Both the position numbers and the translations under genes were made by a program. Source: JAFGCL01 sp964423835 (GTDB lineage Bacteria > Chloroflexota > Dehalococcoidia > UBA2247 > RBG-13-53-26). From it: a stretch of DNA of 64,000 nucleotides. The stretch spans positions 1-64,000 of the forward strand of contig CAYRGJ010000011.1 of the NCBI GenBank assembly GCA_964423835.1, read 5' to 3'. The notes below the pieces were generated by a model. The model ran no database searches and was not told the origin of the DNA. It was given only the letters and a program-made list of their open reading frames with translations. Of this stretch, positions 1 through 7,449 are shown one piece after another (position 1 is the stretch's first letter; every line of letters begins with the position of its first letter).

Positions 1-691
1 AACAGCGACTCTGGACTCTAAGCAGGGATGATACTAATCCTGGGGGAAGGTCAGCGATTCCAAACATGTCGTCGAGGAAGTTGAGGGCGTCTATCCAGGC
101 GCTCGGCGTGTCGTCCCGCACCTGTATATCCTGAGCGCCACTGAGTTTGTTGGCCCCGGCGTTCGTGTTTTCCACCGCCCGGAACTTGAACATGACTACT
201 GCCCTGACGATGGTGCAGCCGGAAGGCAGGCCGGATACTACGACGTCGGGCAGGGCAATGTCGGCAGCGACGGCAGGGATAATAACTGCCTCTTGGGGAT
301 TGCTCCAGAAGTCGAGAAAGGATACCGCCCGGCCAGTGTAAGCCTCTATGTCGTCAAGCTGGCCCTGGTCTACGCTACAGCCTTTTTTTTTGAGCACGTA
401 CAGCCGGAATGTTGCCTGTATGACAGCGCCGTTCGTGTAGACCACGCGGCCATATCTCGCCTTGATGGGCACCGGCCCGAAGCCGAGTGTCGTGGCTGCG
501 GTGTAGGTGATGGTCTTGACGATATCCCAATTCGTGCCGTCGTTGCTCTGTTGGATTGCCAGGGACCCCGCGACGTTAGCGTAGCAGGAGCCAACAATGG
601 CATCATCGGAGTCCACGTCAAATGAAGGACTGGTGTAGACCCCCCCGATGCCGAGCGCTGTTGTCCAGGCAACAATCGTCTCTGTTATCAT
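1..691 (-). CDS. Partial virion-type structural protein, runs off the window start
   Basis: An open frame begins with ATG at 691 (GGAGGA just upstream) and stays open to base 1, giving at least 230 residues without a stop. The sequence is rich in Thr, Ser, Val and Gly with few charged residues, as in beta-sandwich virion proteins. It includes a stretch reading QSNDGTNWDIV, which resembles receptor-binding or discoidin-like beta domains. It is the last gene seen in the structural operon, directly downstream of 705-1979. A run of nine T (383-391) encodes Lys-Lys-Lys and leaves the frame open. Function is inferred from context only; the C-terminus is missing. Confidence 0.6.
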   Translation of the reverse strand, partial: MITETIVAWTTALGIGGVYTSPSFDVDSDDAIVGSCYANVAGSLAIQQSNDGTNWDIVKTITYTAATTLGFGPVPIKARYGRVVYTNGAVIQATFRLYVLKKKGCSVDQGQLDDIEAYTGRAVSFLDFWSNPQEAVIIPAVAADIALPDVVVSGLPSGCTIVRAVVMFKFRAVENTNAGANKLSGAQDIQVRDDTPSAWIDALNFLDDMFGIADLPPGLVSSLLRVQSRC

Positions 692-704
692 GTCCAGTTC
701 CTCC

Positions 705-1979
705 TTATGCCGCCCCTGTCTTGTAAAGTGCGCCGCCTGTTGATGCCGATGGCCCGACGTCGGCAGCCGGCTCATTATTGGTCAGTATCACATGGCCAAC
801 ACTCACGACCTTGTTGGCAGCGCCGGCGGTGCCAATCACATGGCGAATGATGATGCGAATATGCGGGTTTGTGGCGTTGGCTCCTCTGCTAAGGGCTATA
901 CCGCGCACTGAAATTACGCTCGCATCAAACATCAGCGTGCCCCACACCACTTTCGCCATATCAACGGTGAACTTGACGCGGTGCCATGTGCCAGAGCTCG
1001 CGTTATAGGGCACCCACGTCGTATGTACGTTTGTGCCGCCGACGATTATGCCGGGCGTGTCCGTCAACGTGCTTGACATCCTGAGCAGCACCTGAGCGAC
1101 GTAGACGTTCACACCGCTGTATAGGGCAAGGTAGAGGTCAGTCCAAGACTCATCTTCCCCGACAGCCCAACGCAGTGAGGTCTCAAGGCCCATGGTAGGG
1201 CTTGGAGGCACCCATAGATTCTTCTCGATGCCTGCAATATTGGCCGCGGTTGCGCCGGTTTGCAGCTTCACGCATTGGGAACCATACAGGGGATTGTCCG
1301 CGCTGAGGGATACCATCGAGCCGCCGGTCACGAGATTGTCATAGAGCTTGATCCAGCCAAGGTTAGGGGCTGAGAAGTCGTCCTGAAAGACAACCTCGCC
1401 ACTCCGATGATAAGACGATAGCCCGCCGAGCCGCGCAGCCAACTCCGTGATCTCAGGATGCGTGGTGAAACCCTGAACAGGAGCGCCGACGCCAAAGGCC
1501 AGCACGAGCCGCGATCGGCCAAGCCTGCCGTCGCTCGTGAGCCACACCTTGTTTGTGTTTGACGCAAGAGGAAAGGCGTGGAACTTGCCCAGGTCAATAG
1601 GCTCCGCGCTCTGATCGCGTACCTTGATCGTAATACCGTCCATGGGGCCGTCGCAGAACGCTTGACAGTAGGTTGCGCAGGCAGCGATGGTGATCTCAGT
1701 GTTCGTGTTTGCTTCAAGGAGGCTGATAGTCTCAAACTGCACCATCTGGCCATTCGGCGGAATGCACAGGCTGGAGCCTCCGTTGCCGTTGACGCGCCCT
1801 AGAGCGTCGATCTTGGCTGCCAGAGCGTTGATCGCAGCTATCAGCGCAGTATTGGCCACGGCACCGTTCGGGGCCGGTTCTTGCACGACCGGCGCTATCG
1901 GTCGATGAATGGGGTCCGCATACCGCTGGCCCATGATGTCGCGGTTCATGTCCGCTAGTCCGTCACGTCTCATTACCAT
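705..1979 (-). CDS. Probable virion surface (spike or fibre-like) protein
   Basis: This 424-residue protein has a short N-terminal stretch, an alpha-helical Ala-rich segment around residues 45-65 that could trimerise, and a long beta-rich remainder. Residues from about 195 (VVFQDDFSAPNLGW) to 400 resemble concanavalin/LamG-like carbohydrate-binding jelly rolls. Four cysteines lie near residues 72-109. Its start is 3 nt from the end of the upstream gene, placing it in the structural operon. No family is recognised with certainty; a host-attachment protein is inferred from the fold-like pattern and position. Confidence 0.6.
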   Translation of the reverse strand: MVMRRDGLADMNRDIMGQRYADPIHRPIAPVVQEPAPNGAVANTALIAAINALAAKIDALGRVNGNGGSSLCIPPNGQMVQFETISLLEANTNTEITIAACATYCQAFCDGPMDGITIKVRDQSAEPIDLGKFHAFPLASNTNKVWLTSDGRLGRSRLVLAFGVGAPVQGFTTHPEITELAARLGGLSSYHRSGEVVFQDDFSAPNLGWIKLYDNLVTGGSMVSLSADNPLYGSQCVKLQTGATAANIAGIEKNLWVPPSPTMGLETSLRWAVGEDESWTDLYLALYSGVNVYVAQVLLRMSSTLTDTPGIIVGGTNVHTTWVPYNASSGTWHRVKFTVDMAKVVWGTLMFDASVISVRGIALSRGANATNPHIRIIIRHVIGTAGAANKVVSVGHVILTNNEPAADVGPSASTGGALYKTGAA

Positions 1980-1981
1980 GT

Positions 1982-2536
1982 CTATCCCTCGCTTCTGCGT
2001 CTACCGCCTGTGAGTTGTGGCCACAGCCACAGCGCCAAGACCAACGCCCCGCCGATCAGGACGTAGGGCGTGTAGTCACCGAAAAGCGCCTTGAAGTAGT
2101 CGATGATACCCCCGCCGTCGCCATCGCCTGTTGATGGGACGTAGTTGGCCATGAGTGTCGCCACCTTTGTAACTAGGGGGGCAAGTGTCACCAGTGCGAC
2201 GATAACCCCGATCCACACCACCACAGCCGGAAGCGCGGCCATGTCCGCCTCACCGGCCCCTCCGTCCTGGCCCATCGATGCGCTGCCGGTCGATTCAATC
2301 TCAAACTCGATCTCAAACCAACCATTGCCCTGTACGTCAATGAGCTTGCCGCCCTTCTGAAGCAGTTGCGCCGCAAACTCAGCGCCGGCCAGGTCGAAGA
2401 TCGGTGCGACCGGAAAAGGACTCGTGTTCATGATGATCTTCGTCCGCTTCCCCGCCGGTACGTACTGATACGCGTCAGGCACCTTTGCCTGTAGCCCCTC
2501 AAGGCTGCTGGCTGTCGCTACCGTATGCCACTCCAT
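1982..2536 (-). CDS. Small membrane protein of the structural block
   Basis: A protein of 184 residues if the ATG at 2536 is used; AGGTGGTG lies just upstream, whereas the alternative TTG at 2554 has no good ribosome site. Two hydrophobic segments are visible: about residues 105-130 (VVVWIGVIVALVTLAP) and 158-175 (YVLIGGALVLALWLWP), followed by a basic C-terminus. The N-terminal half is soluble. Small bitopic or polytopic proteins beside capsid genes are typical of viruses with an internal membrane, but a holin-like role is also possible. No family recognised. Confidence 0.6.
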   Translation of the reverse strand: MEWHTVATASSLEGLQAKVPDAYQYVPAGKRTKIIMNTSPFPVAPIFDLAGAEFAAQLLQKGGKLIDVQGNGWFEIEFEIESTGSASMGQDGGAGEADMAALPAVVVWIGVIVALVTLAPLVTKVATLMANYVPSTGDGDGGGIIDYFKALFGDYTPYVLIGGALVLALWLWPQLTGGRRRSEG

Positions 2537-2546
2537 ATCACACCAC

Positions 2547-3170
2547 CTAATCAATATCCTCTTGAACTATGCCGGCCCGGTAAGTGATGGTGAAGTCGTC
2601 GTCTGCCACGATCGCGCCGCCGGTGCTCAGGTCAACCGTGTCATAGACCGCTTCGACGGTGTACTCAGCCGGCGGCATGTCGAGGTGGTTCTTGACGATC
2701 TTCAGGACGCTGCTCGCGTCGTGCAAGGGATTGGCCAAACCAACTAGAGAGCCAAGCCCGACGTCGAGCGTGTCGGCGGCGCCGGTGCCGGTCCGCGCCG
2801 TCACGGTAATGCTCGTGATCCGGGCGAATGCCTCAGAGGTTACGCCACTCCAGACAGCGCCGCCGGCGGTGAAGGTCTGAGTCACCGTCTCGCCCTTGGC
2901 ATTGGTGCCCAGGAATACAAGGGTCAGCGCCGTGATTTGGCCATGAGTAATGACCCATGACAGGATGCGGGGTGCCCCAGGCTGCGCGTCGATAGTGACC
3001 GTGATCGGCAACGCTGCGCTGAGATCCTCATTATTCCGCACGTTGTCCACAGCCGCCGCGAGCAGGTCGTGGAAGTGCTCGGTAAAGTTGAACTTGTGAT
3101 AGAACAGGGACGTGCGCTCTAGGGCGTACTTCGAGATAAAGCCCTGTTCGGTCGATCCTTGACGCGGCAT
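2547..3170 (-). CDS. Beta-rich structural protein
   Basis: A protein of 207 residues. After an N-terminal segment with aromatic residues (ISKYALERTSLFYHKF), residues 50-130 are a Thr/Val-rich beta pattern (ITALTLVFLGTNAKGETVTQ), consistent with a jelly-roll or Ig-like fold. It lies between two membrane-protein genes in the structural operon, and its stop falls 11 nt upstream of the ATG of the next gene. It could be a minor capsid or vertex protein. No known family was identified; the structural role is inferred. Confidence 0.6.
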   Translation of the reverse strand: MPRQGSTEQGFISKYALERTSLFYHKFNFTEHFHDLLAAAVDNVRNNEDLSAALPITVTIDAQPGAPRILSWVITHGQITALTLVFLGTNAKGETVTQTFTAGGAVWSGVTSEAFARITSITVTARTGTGAADTLDVGLGSLVGLANPLHDASSVLKIVKNHLDMPPAEYTVEAVYDTVDLSTGGAIVADDDFTITYRAGIVQEDID

Positions 3171-3194
3171 GTCTGTACTCCCTTCCCCTGCTTT

Positions 3195-4325
3195 CTATTT
3201 GGTGATGCTCTCCACATAGGCCAGCACCGCGTCGATGCGGTCGATGAGGCCCTGCCGAGACGCAAGATGGAGGTTCAATAGCTCCTGCAGGTTGATCCAC
3301 AGGTCGATATCCCTGGCAAGGGCCCGGATCTGCTCGCGCCGGTTTTCGACATCACCCCAGGCCGCATTCATGTTCGTGATGTAGCTGTCCCTGATCCGGT
3401 AGTAGTCAGAAAAGCTCGGCTCACAGATCAGTGAGCTAGCCTCATCACTCACTCCGCTTGGTAGGTTGAGAGTGAGAGAGCCAAGCGCTGCGTCATACAC
3501 ATGGCTGCTTCCCTTGAAGTTGATATCGTTGAACAGGGTGAGTCGGACACCCTTATACACTGTCACCCAGGAGACCGAGTCATTAGGGATGCCTAGCACG
3601 GTGCAACGGTCAAACTGCCCCCAAGGGACGCCGTAACAACTTCCAAAAGCATCCTTCTTGGTGCAGACCATAGCCTGCCGGTCCGTAGACGCAAGGCGGG
3701 CATTCAGGTTGTCGATGTACTGCTGCACTATAGCCACGGCATTGCGATATGCCGATACCGAGCCTTCCAGATAGCCCTCAAGGGTTGTCAGTTGCTGCTG
3801 GTAGGACGCAATCTTATCCTGATAGAAGGCGATCAGCGCTGCCTCTGCGTCCTGCTGTTCCTGCAGGAGCCGGTTGTACTCGTTCAGCCAGCTAGTAGCG
3901 TTTGCTGCCGCCGTGGTGTCCGCCGGCTGGTATTGGCTCTTCGTTTTCCAGTACACCCACTGGCAGTAGGCTTTGTCTATGGCCGTTGTCGCGGCCTGTA
4001 CGTCCGCCCACAGTCGCGCCAGTTCCGCCTTCTCTGCTTCGGTGAGGGGGTCGCCATCGTGCTCGGCCATGAGTGCGTAGTAGCGGGTCACGGTGGCATC
4101 GTAGGAGCAGCCGGGGCATGTACCGATGGCCTCTGCCCAAACGATACAGTCGAATCCAGGCGGGCACGTCCAGTCCTGTACGTCGCCGTCGCCATTGCCA
4201 TCACCATCACCGTTGCCATCATCCGGCTTGCGGCTCAAATACCAAGCGAAGGCTGCGAGGCCGGCGAGACCGACTAGGCCGATTGCGGTGCCGGAGCTTG
4301 AGCTTTTGCCTTTGGCTTCACCCAT
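3195..4325 (-). CDS. N-terminally membrane-anchored, Asp-Gly-repeat, coiled-coil structural protein
   Basis: A protein of 376 residues. A transmembrane helix (about residues 13-29, GTAIGLVGLAGLAAFAWYL) is followed by an Asp/Gly/Asn repeat (residues 34-50) that looks like a flexible or calcium-binding linker. Cys-rich positions follow (WTCPPGFDC, GTCPGC), then long helical segments with many Gln and Leu (residues 135-215 and 320-375). The centre (about 225-310) is beta-like, with four cysteines. The layout fits a membrane-anchored spike or tube protein of a tailless virus. No family recognised. Confidence 0.6.
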   Translation of the reverse strand: MGEAKGKSSSSGTAIGLVGLAGLAAFAWYLSRKPDDGNGDGDGNGDGDVQDWTCPPGFDCIVWAEAIGTCPGCSYDATVTRYYALMAEHDGDPLTEAEKAELARLWADVQAATTAIDKAYCQWVYWKTKSQYQPADTTAAANATSWLNEYNRLLQEQQDAEAALIAFYQDKIASYQQQLTTLEGYLEGSVSAYRNAVAIVQQYIDNLNARLASTDRQAMVCTKKDAFGSCYGVPWGQFDRCTVLGIPNDSVSWVTVYKGVRLTLFNDINFKGSSHVYDAALGSLTLNLPSGVSDEASSLICEPSFSDYYRIRDSYITNMNAAWGDVENRREQIRALARDIDLWINLQELLNLHLASRQGLIDRIDAVLAYVESITK

Positions 4326-4348
4326 GGCACACTCTCCTGTAAACGAAT

Positions 4349-4384
4349 ACAGGGGTAGCCCGCGCTACAGAGAGCTACCCCTGT
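4349..4384 (-). promoter_or_regulatory. Stem-loop between the capsid-like gene and the downstream membrane-protein gene
   Basis: An 11-bp perfect stem (4349-4359 pairing with 4374-4384) encloses a 14-nt loop in the 100-nt gap downstream of the 347-residue capsid-like gene. On the minus strand it is followed by a weak T-rich run (TATTCGTTT). It may be a partial terminator or an mRNA-stabilising hairpin that makes the capsid message more abundant than its neighbours. Confidence 0.5.
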
Positions 4385-4425
4385 CCGTTGTCGCCTGCGG
4401 GCTTTGGTCTGCTACCTAAAGCCCA

Positions 4426-5469
4426 TCACATCTTGTAGGGTCGCACTTGGTCAAACCAGTAGAATGAGTCATCGCCAGCCGCGTAGTTGGCAACGGTCAC
4501 TCCAAGTTTGACGTCGCCACTCTTGAACTGCCGCAGGTCAAGGCCATAGTCCGGGTCGGCCTGCTCGCGGAGGTCCATGGTGGCAAATCCCTGGCCGACG
4601 CAGATAGCGCCGCCTGTGGTAGCGTTGTCGTCCACCAACAGGTCCTGAATGGTGCCCTGCTGATAGATCATCGACGGGAAATCGTCGAAGAATACGCGCT
4701 GGTTGCCAACCGGCAGCTTCAGCGCGACTTCGGTGATCTCATCGTCTGCTCGCAGTGGCCGAGTCGCTGTGTCATCCTGGGCCAGAATGGCTATGCGCCG
4801 CAGGAATGCTCCGGCTGGCACGTCCAGCTCCCGGCTCACATCTGAGAAGTTGCCGGTGTGGGCATAGCTGAAGTAGCTGCTCGACGGCACCATTGGCTGC
4901 CTGACGCCCTGCCGGCGCATCTCAGCCATAATCTCCGCCTTGGTGCCCAAGACCTCGAAGATGGTCGCGGTCATGGTGGCAGAGCTGATCGTCACGGTGT
5001 CGTCAGGGACGGCAGCCGCGCCGGTGAGCCAGTCGAGCCTCAGTCCGTTGTCGTCAAACGCAGGGACGAAGGCGCTCAGGTCGAAGGGGTTTGGCCTTCC
5101 GTACTGGTCGAACGGCCTCGATCCGAAGTGAAGGACGAATATCCAGTCATTCGTCGTGGCCATGTTGGTGTGCCCTGGGCCCGGCAACACCTTGTCATTC
5201 AGGTTCAGCAGGTGGATCATGCGACCTATCTGCTGATCGCCCATGGAGAAGTAGTTGACTCCGCCGTTGCCCCTCAGCGTAAGAGTCTCAATGGCCCGCC
5301 ATGTACCATCTTCCTGAATGGCTGCGGCTGCGGCGCCGGAGAAGGTCAGGCGGAGCCTGAGCACTATGCGCGTGATGGCCCCGGATGCGTTGATGTCCTG
5401 GCCGACAGTGCTTGAGGCCGCCCAAGCCCATGTCGGGGTCTGCCGTCGTCTTATGAGCTGTGCTGGCAT
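4426..5469 (-). CDS. Candidate major capsid protein (double jelly-roll-like)
   Basis: A 347-residue protein rich in beta-prone segments, with no Cys cluster and no membrane segment. Residues 30-110 (IVLRLRLTFSG, IETLTLRGNGG) and 150-175 form one beta block; residues 200-345 form a second. Two beta-sandwich halves of similar size are what a double jelly-roll capsid protein shows. It is preceded by AGGGGG, lies in the middle of the structural operon and is followed by a stem-loop, suggesting high expression. PM2/P2-type and other tailless-virus capsids are the comparison I have in mind; the call is from fold pattern and context, not from a recognised signature. Confidence 0.45.
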   Translation of the reverse strand: MPAQLIRRRQTPTWAWAASSTVGQDINASGAITRIVLRLRLTFSGAAAAAIQEDGTWRAIETLTLRGNGGVNYFSMGDQQIGRMIHLLNLNDKVLPGPGHTNMATTNDWIFVLHFGSRPFDQYGRPNPFDLSAFVPAFDDNGLRLDWLTGAAAVPDDTVTISSATMTATIFEVLGTKAEIMAEMRRQGVRQPMVPSSSYFSYAHTGNFSDVSRELDVPAGAFLRRIAILAQDDTATRPLRADDEITEVALKLPVGNQRVFFDDFPSMIYQQGTIQDLLVDDNATTGGAICVGQGFATMDLREQADPDYGLDLRQFKSGDVKLGVTVANYAAGDDSFYWFDQVRPYKM

Positions 5470-5478
5470 CTCTACCCC

Positions 5479-5958
5479 CTAATTCCTTCTGAACGCCTGT
5501 GCGTAGTAGTCACCAGCAGGCGAGCCGACCTGGGCCACTGTGGCGGCCCGCGCCTGGGCTGCGTGTACCTGAGCCGCGGCAGCCTTCGGCCATACCTTAT
5601 CGACCAATGCGCTGACGTAATCAGCGACACCCTCGTAGGCCAGAATGAGCGCCATGTACTTCGCGGCGTCGCCGGCATACTTGCGCCCGAACTTGCCAAT
5701 GACCGCCGAGGCGATCAAGAGGGTATAGGGCGAATACTTGTGCGTGGGGTCTACCCGTTCGAGCACCACCCGGTCTATCAGGATGGCCCCGAGGCCGCCG
5801 ATGGCAGCCGCGCCGACAGGGACGCCCATCACATCGAAGTTGGCGAAGCGTGACAGGGAGCCGCTGACGCTCTGCTCCATCTCGGCTGTCTGCGGGGAAG
5901 CTGGCGCTTCCTCAACAGACTCGTACTGATTCGTCTGCTCGTTAAATACAATCTTCAT
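5479..5958 (-). CDS. Membrane protein of the structural block
   Basis: A protein of 159 residues with an acidic soluble N-terminus (1-40), hydrophobic segments at about 44-66 (VMGVPVGAAAIGGLGAILI) and 77-92, and a weaker one near 100-115, then an Ala/Gln-rich helical tail. It sits 11 nt downstream of a small Cys-rich gene and 9 nt upstream of the capsid-like gene. Together with 1982-2536 and 3195-4325 it makes three membrane proteins in six kilobases, which is the main argument for a virion membrane. Family unknown. Confidence 0.6.
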   Translation of the reverse strand: MKIVFNEQTNQYESVEEAPASPQTAEMEQSVSGSLSRFANFDVMGVPVGAAAIGGLGAILIDRVVLERVDPTHKYSPYTLLIASAVIGKFGRKYAGDAAKYMALILAYEGVADYVSALVDKVWPKAAAAQVHAAQARAATVAQVGSPAGDYYAQAFRRN

Positions 5959-5969
5959 GTTTGCCTCGA

Positions 5970-6143
5970 TTACCGGCAGCGTGATCGCTTGGCGAACTTG
6001 TTACCGCAACGGCAGCGCGTGCCGCGCCGCGTGCGGATTGTCCGACAGGCGCTCGCCACTACCTTCTCCGCCTCTTCGCTGACTTCCGGCAGGTCCCGGC
6101 CTTCGTCCGGCCATGCTTGCAGCTTCGTTTCGCCATTACGCAC
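5970..6143 (-). CDS. 57-residue basic Cys-rich protein (GTG start)
   Basis: A GTG at 6143 preceded by GAAAGGAC opens a 57-codon frame ending with TAA at 5970, only 11 nt before the next gene. The C-terminal half is strongly basic with a C-x-C pair and further Cys (RCRCGNKFAKRSRC), suggesting a metal-binding or nucleic-acid-binding mini-protein. The N-terminal half is acidic and helical. It is the first gene after the terminator-like hairpin at 6181-6231. No family recognised. Confidence 0.6.
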   Translation of the reverse strand: MRNGETKLQAWPDEGRDLPEVSEEAEKVVASACRTIRTRRGTRCRCGNKFAKRSRCR

Positions 6144-6180
6144 CGTCCTTTCGTTTTTTGGGCTTTGCGCTCCGGAGAGG

Positions 6181-6231
6181 AAAGAAAAAGCGGCGAAGCA
6201 ATTCTCTCCATCTCTGGAGCGCTTCGCCGCT
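6181..6231 (-). terminator. Rho-independent-type terminator before the structural block
   Basis: An 11-bp perfect stem (6221-6231 with 6189-6199) is followed on the minus strand by a T-rich stretch (6181-6188). It separates the replication/protease genes from the structural genes, only 38 nt before the first structural-block start. It is probably leaky or regulated, because no clear promoter was found between the hairpin and 6143. Confidence 0.65.
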
Positions 6232-6302
6232 ATTCAGTTCACCTTCAGGTTAAGAGGCAACCTGAAAGCCGTCAACAGTTACCGAAGGAAAATGCGGGGG
6301 GG

Positions 6303-6476
6303 CTAAAGTTGGCAGAAGGGACGCGCAACGGTAAGGCATGGCCGGTGAACTACAAGGTTTCCCCTTCTCGTACACCATTTGTCATTAGACACGACGTGCC
6401 GGCCTTGAAAGAGTACCGTTTCAGCGACTCCGCACCGTGAGCAGTACATTGTCTGAGCACAGATGGCCTTAGCCAT
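6303..6476 (-). CDS. 57-residue zinc-finger-like protein
   Basis: The ATG at 6476 overlaps the TAA of the upstream gene (TAATG), and the frame ends with TAG at 6303. The product has a C-x2-C pair (MYCSRCG, residues 10-16) followed by three further Cys (WC, PC, FC), a pattern expected for a small zinc ribbon. The stop-start overlap is the best evidence that it is real. Role unknown; DNA or protein binding is a guess. Confidence 0.6.
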   Translation of the reverse strand: MAKAICAQTMYCSRCGVAETVLFQGRHVVSNDKWCTRRGNLVVHRPCLTVARPFCQL

Positions 6477-6703
6477 TACCTCAGCCCTGCGAATGGCCGG
6501 CGCTTGGTCTCACCATTGGCGCACCATTTCTGTCGCGGCCTCATTTCTATATCCGGTGCCAGCACCGGCGCGAAGCGTACCGGGAGAGACGTCGTTGCCG
6601 CGCCACTCACCGCCGCAGAGTCGGCGTCTATGCGAGTGCTGTCACTTATCCCCACGCGCCGCCCAAGCGTCGTGCAGCCATCGCCGATGAGCATTACTAT
6701 CAT
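6476..6703 (-). CDS. Small protein between the JAMM protease and a zinc-finger gene
   Basis: The ATG at 6703 overlaps the TGA of the JAMM gene (ATGA) and its own TAA overlaps the next ATG, so both ends are translationally coupled. The 75-residue product begins with a short hydrophobic stretch (MIVMLIGDG) and ends in a basic tail with a single Cys. No domain recognised. Coupling supports it as a gene more than its sequence does. Confidence 0.5.
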   Translation of the reverse strand: MIVMLIGDGCTTLGRRVGISDSTRIDADSAAVSGAATTSLPVRFAPVLAPDIEMRPRQKWCANGETKRRPFAGLR

Positions 6704-7071
6704 CTGCACTTGTCCGCGATATCGTGGCACTGCAGCTCGCCGGTCTCTGGCACCGCAATGCACAGATGGCGGAGGCGAAGGCGACACGCCTCTTTGATGT
6801 CCTGACGCGATGGCGTGGGCCTCCCGCCTGGGTGAGTGTGGAACAGGCCGGTGCATTCAAATCCGGTCGGGCACTTGACGTCGATCTGCACTCCGTACCT
6901 ATGACCGATCGTCTCACGCCCTTTGTCAAAGTTGCCTTCAGGGTCCTGGCAGATCGCAAAGCCGTGCTCTCTGCCATCCTCGTGAAGCTCTACATCTATC
7001 TTCGACTGGCCCATCGTAGGGTTGCCGCCTGCTAAACGTCCCATTTCGCACCATCCTTTGCACTGGCTCAT
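6700..7071 (-). CDS. JAMM/MPN-type metalloprotease-like protein
   Basis: A 123-residue protein with an H-x-H-x10-D motif (HTHP at about residues 77-80, Asp ten residues later), the zinc signature of JAMM/Mov34 metalloproteases. An upstream Glu (REHGF, near residue 36) is positioned to be the catalytic acid. In bacteria and phages such domains cleave isopeptide or C-terminal bonds, or act in tail and sulphur-carrier processing. Here it lies between the polyvalent-protein module and the structural block. Substrate unknown; the final 30 residues contain three Cys. Start could be at residue 10. Confidence 0.7.
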   Translation of the reverse strand: MSQCKGWCEMGRLAGGNPTMGQSKIDVELHEDGREHGFAICQDPEGNFDKGRETIGHRYGVQIDVKCPTGFECTGLFHTHPGGRPTPSRQDIKEACRLRLRHLCIAVPETGELQCHDIADKCR

Positions 7072-7078
7072 GTCGGCC

Positions 7079-7438
7079 TCACTTCACGTTAGAAGAGCAC
7101 ACCGCCCAGGGATTCGGACATTGGCGAGATCCGTCGCCCGCGGGCCGGCAGCCTTTCTCGGCGTTGGCCGCCTTCACGTCCTGAATGCAACGCTCGCGTT
7201 TCACTGGCCGGCGCTGCTCGACGTCGGCAAATTGGTCGGCGTCCTCCATGTCGTCAACAACATAGACGGCAATCTCAGGATCGCGGGCAATGGCGTCCGC
7301 GCACATCTTGAGCTTCTGGACTAGCCGGTGCTGCGAGACGACCGTGCTTTGTATGAGTAGTTGCGCCTGATGCACCGGCTTTCCGTTGTTGGCCATGAGG
7401 CAAGGGAGACATATTGACATCTTCGCTGACTGTTCCAT
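7079..7438 (-). CDS. Small Cys-containing provirus protein
   Basis: The ATG at 7438 has GAGGGG upstream; a GTG at 7453 overlapping the stop of the 2,248-residue gene is the alternative. The 119-residue product has a C-x2-C pair near its N-terminus (SICLPCLMA) and more Cys at the C-terminus, with a mixed alpha/beta middle (IAVYVVDDMEDADQF). It could be a small zinc-binding accessory factor of the large helicase-methylase. Family not recognised. Confidence 0.55.
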   Translation of the reverse strand: MEQSAKMSICLPCLMANNGKPVHQAQLLIQSTVVSQHRLVQKLKMCADAIARDPEIAVYVVDDMEDADQFADVEQRRPVKRERCIQDVKAANAEKGCRPAGDGSRQCPNPWAVCSSNVK

Positions 7439-7449
7439 CGTCACACCCC

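Noticed and set aside
383..391. Programmed frameshift at an A9 run in the partial structural gene
   Set aside because: The zero frame is open on both sides and the shifted frame stops at once; a homopolymer alone is weak evidence.
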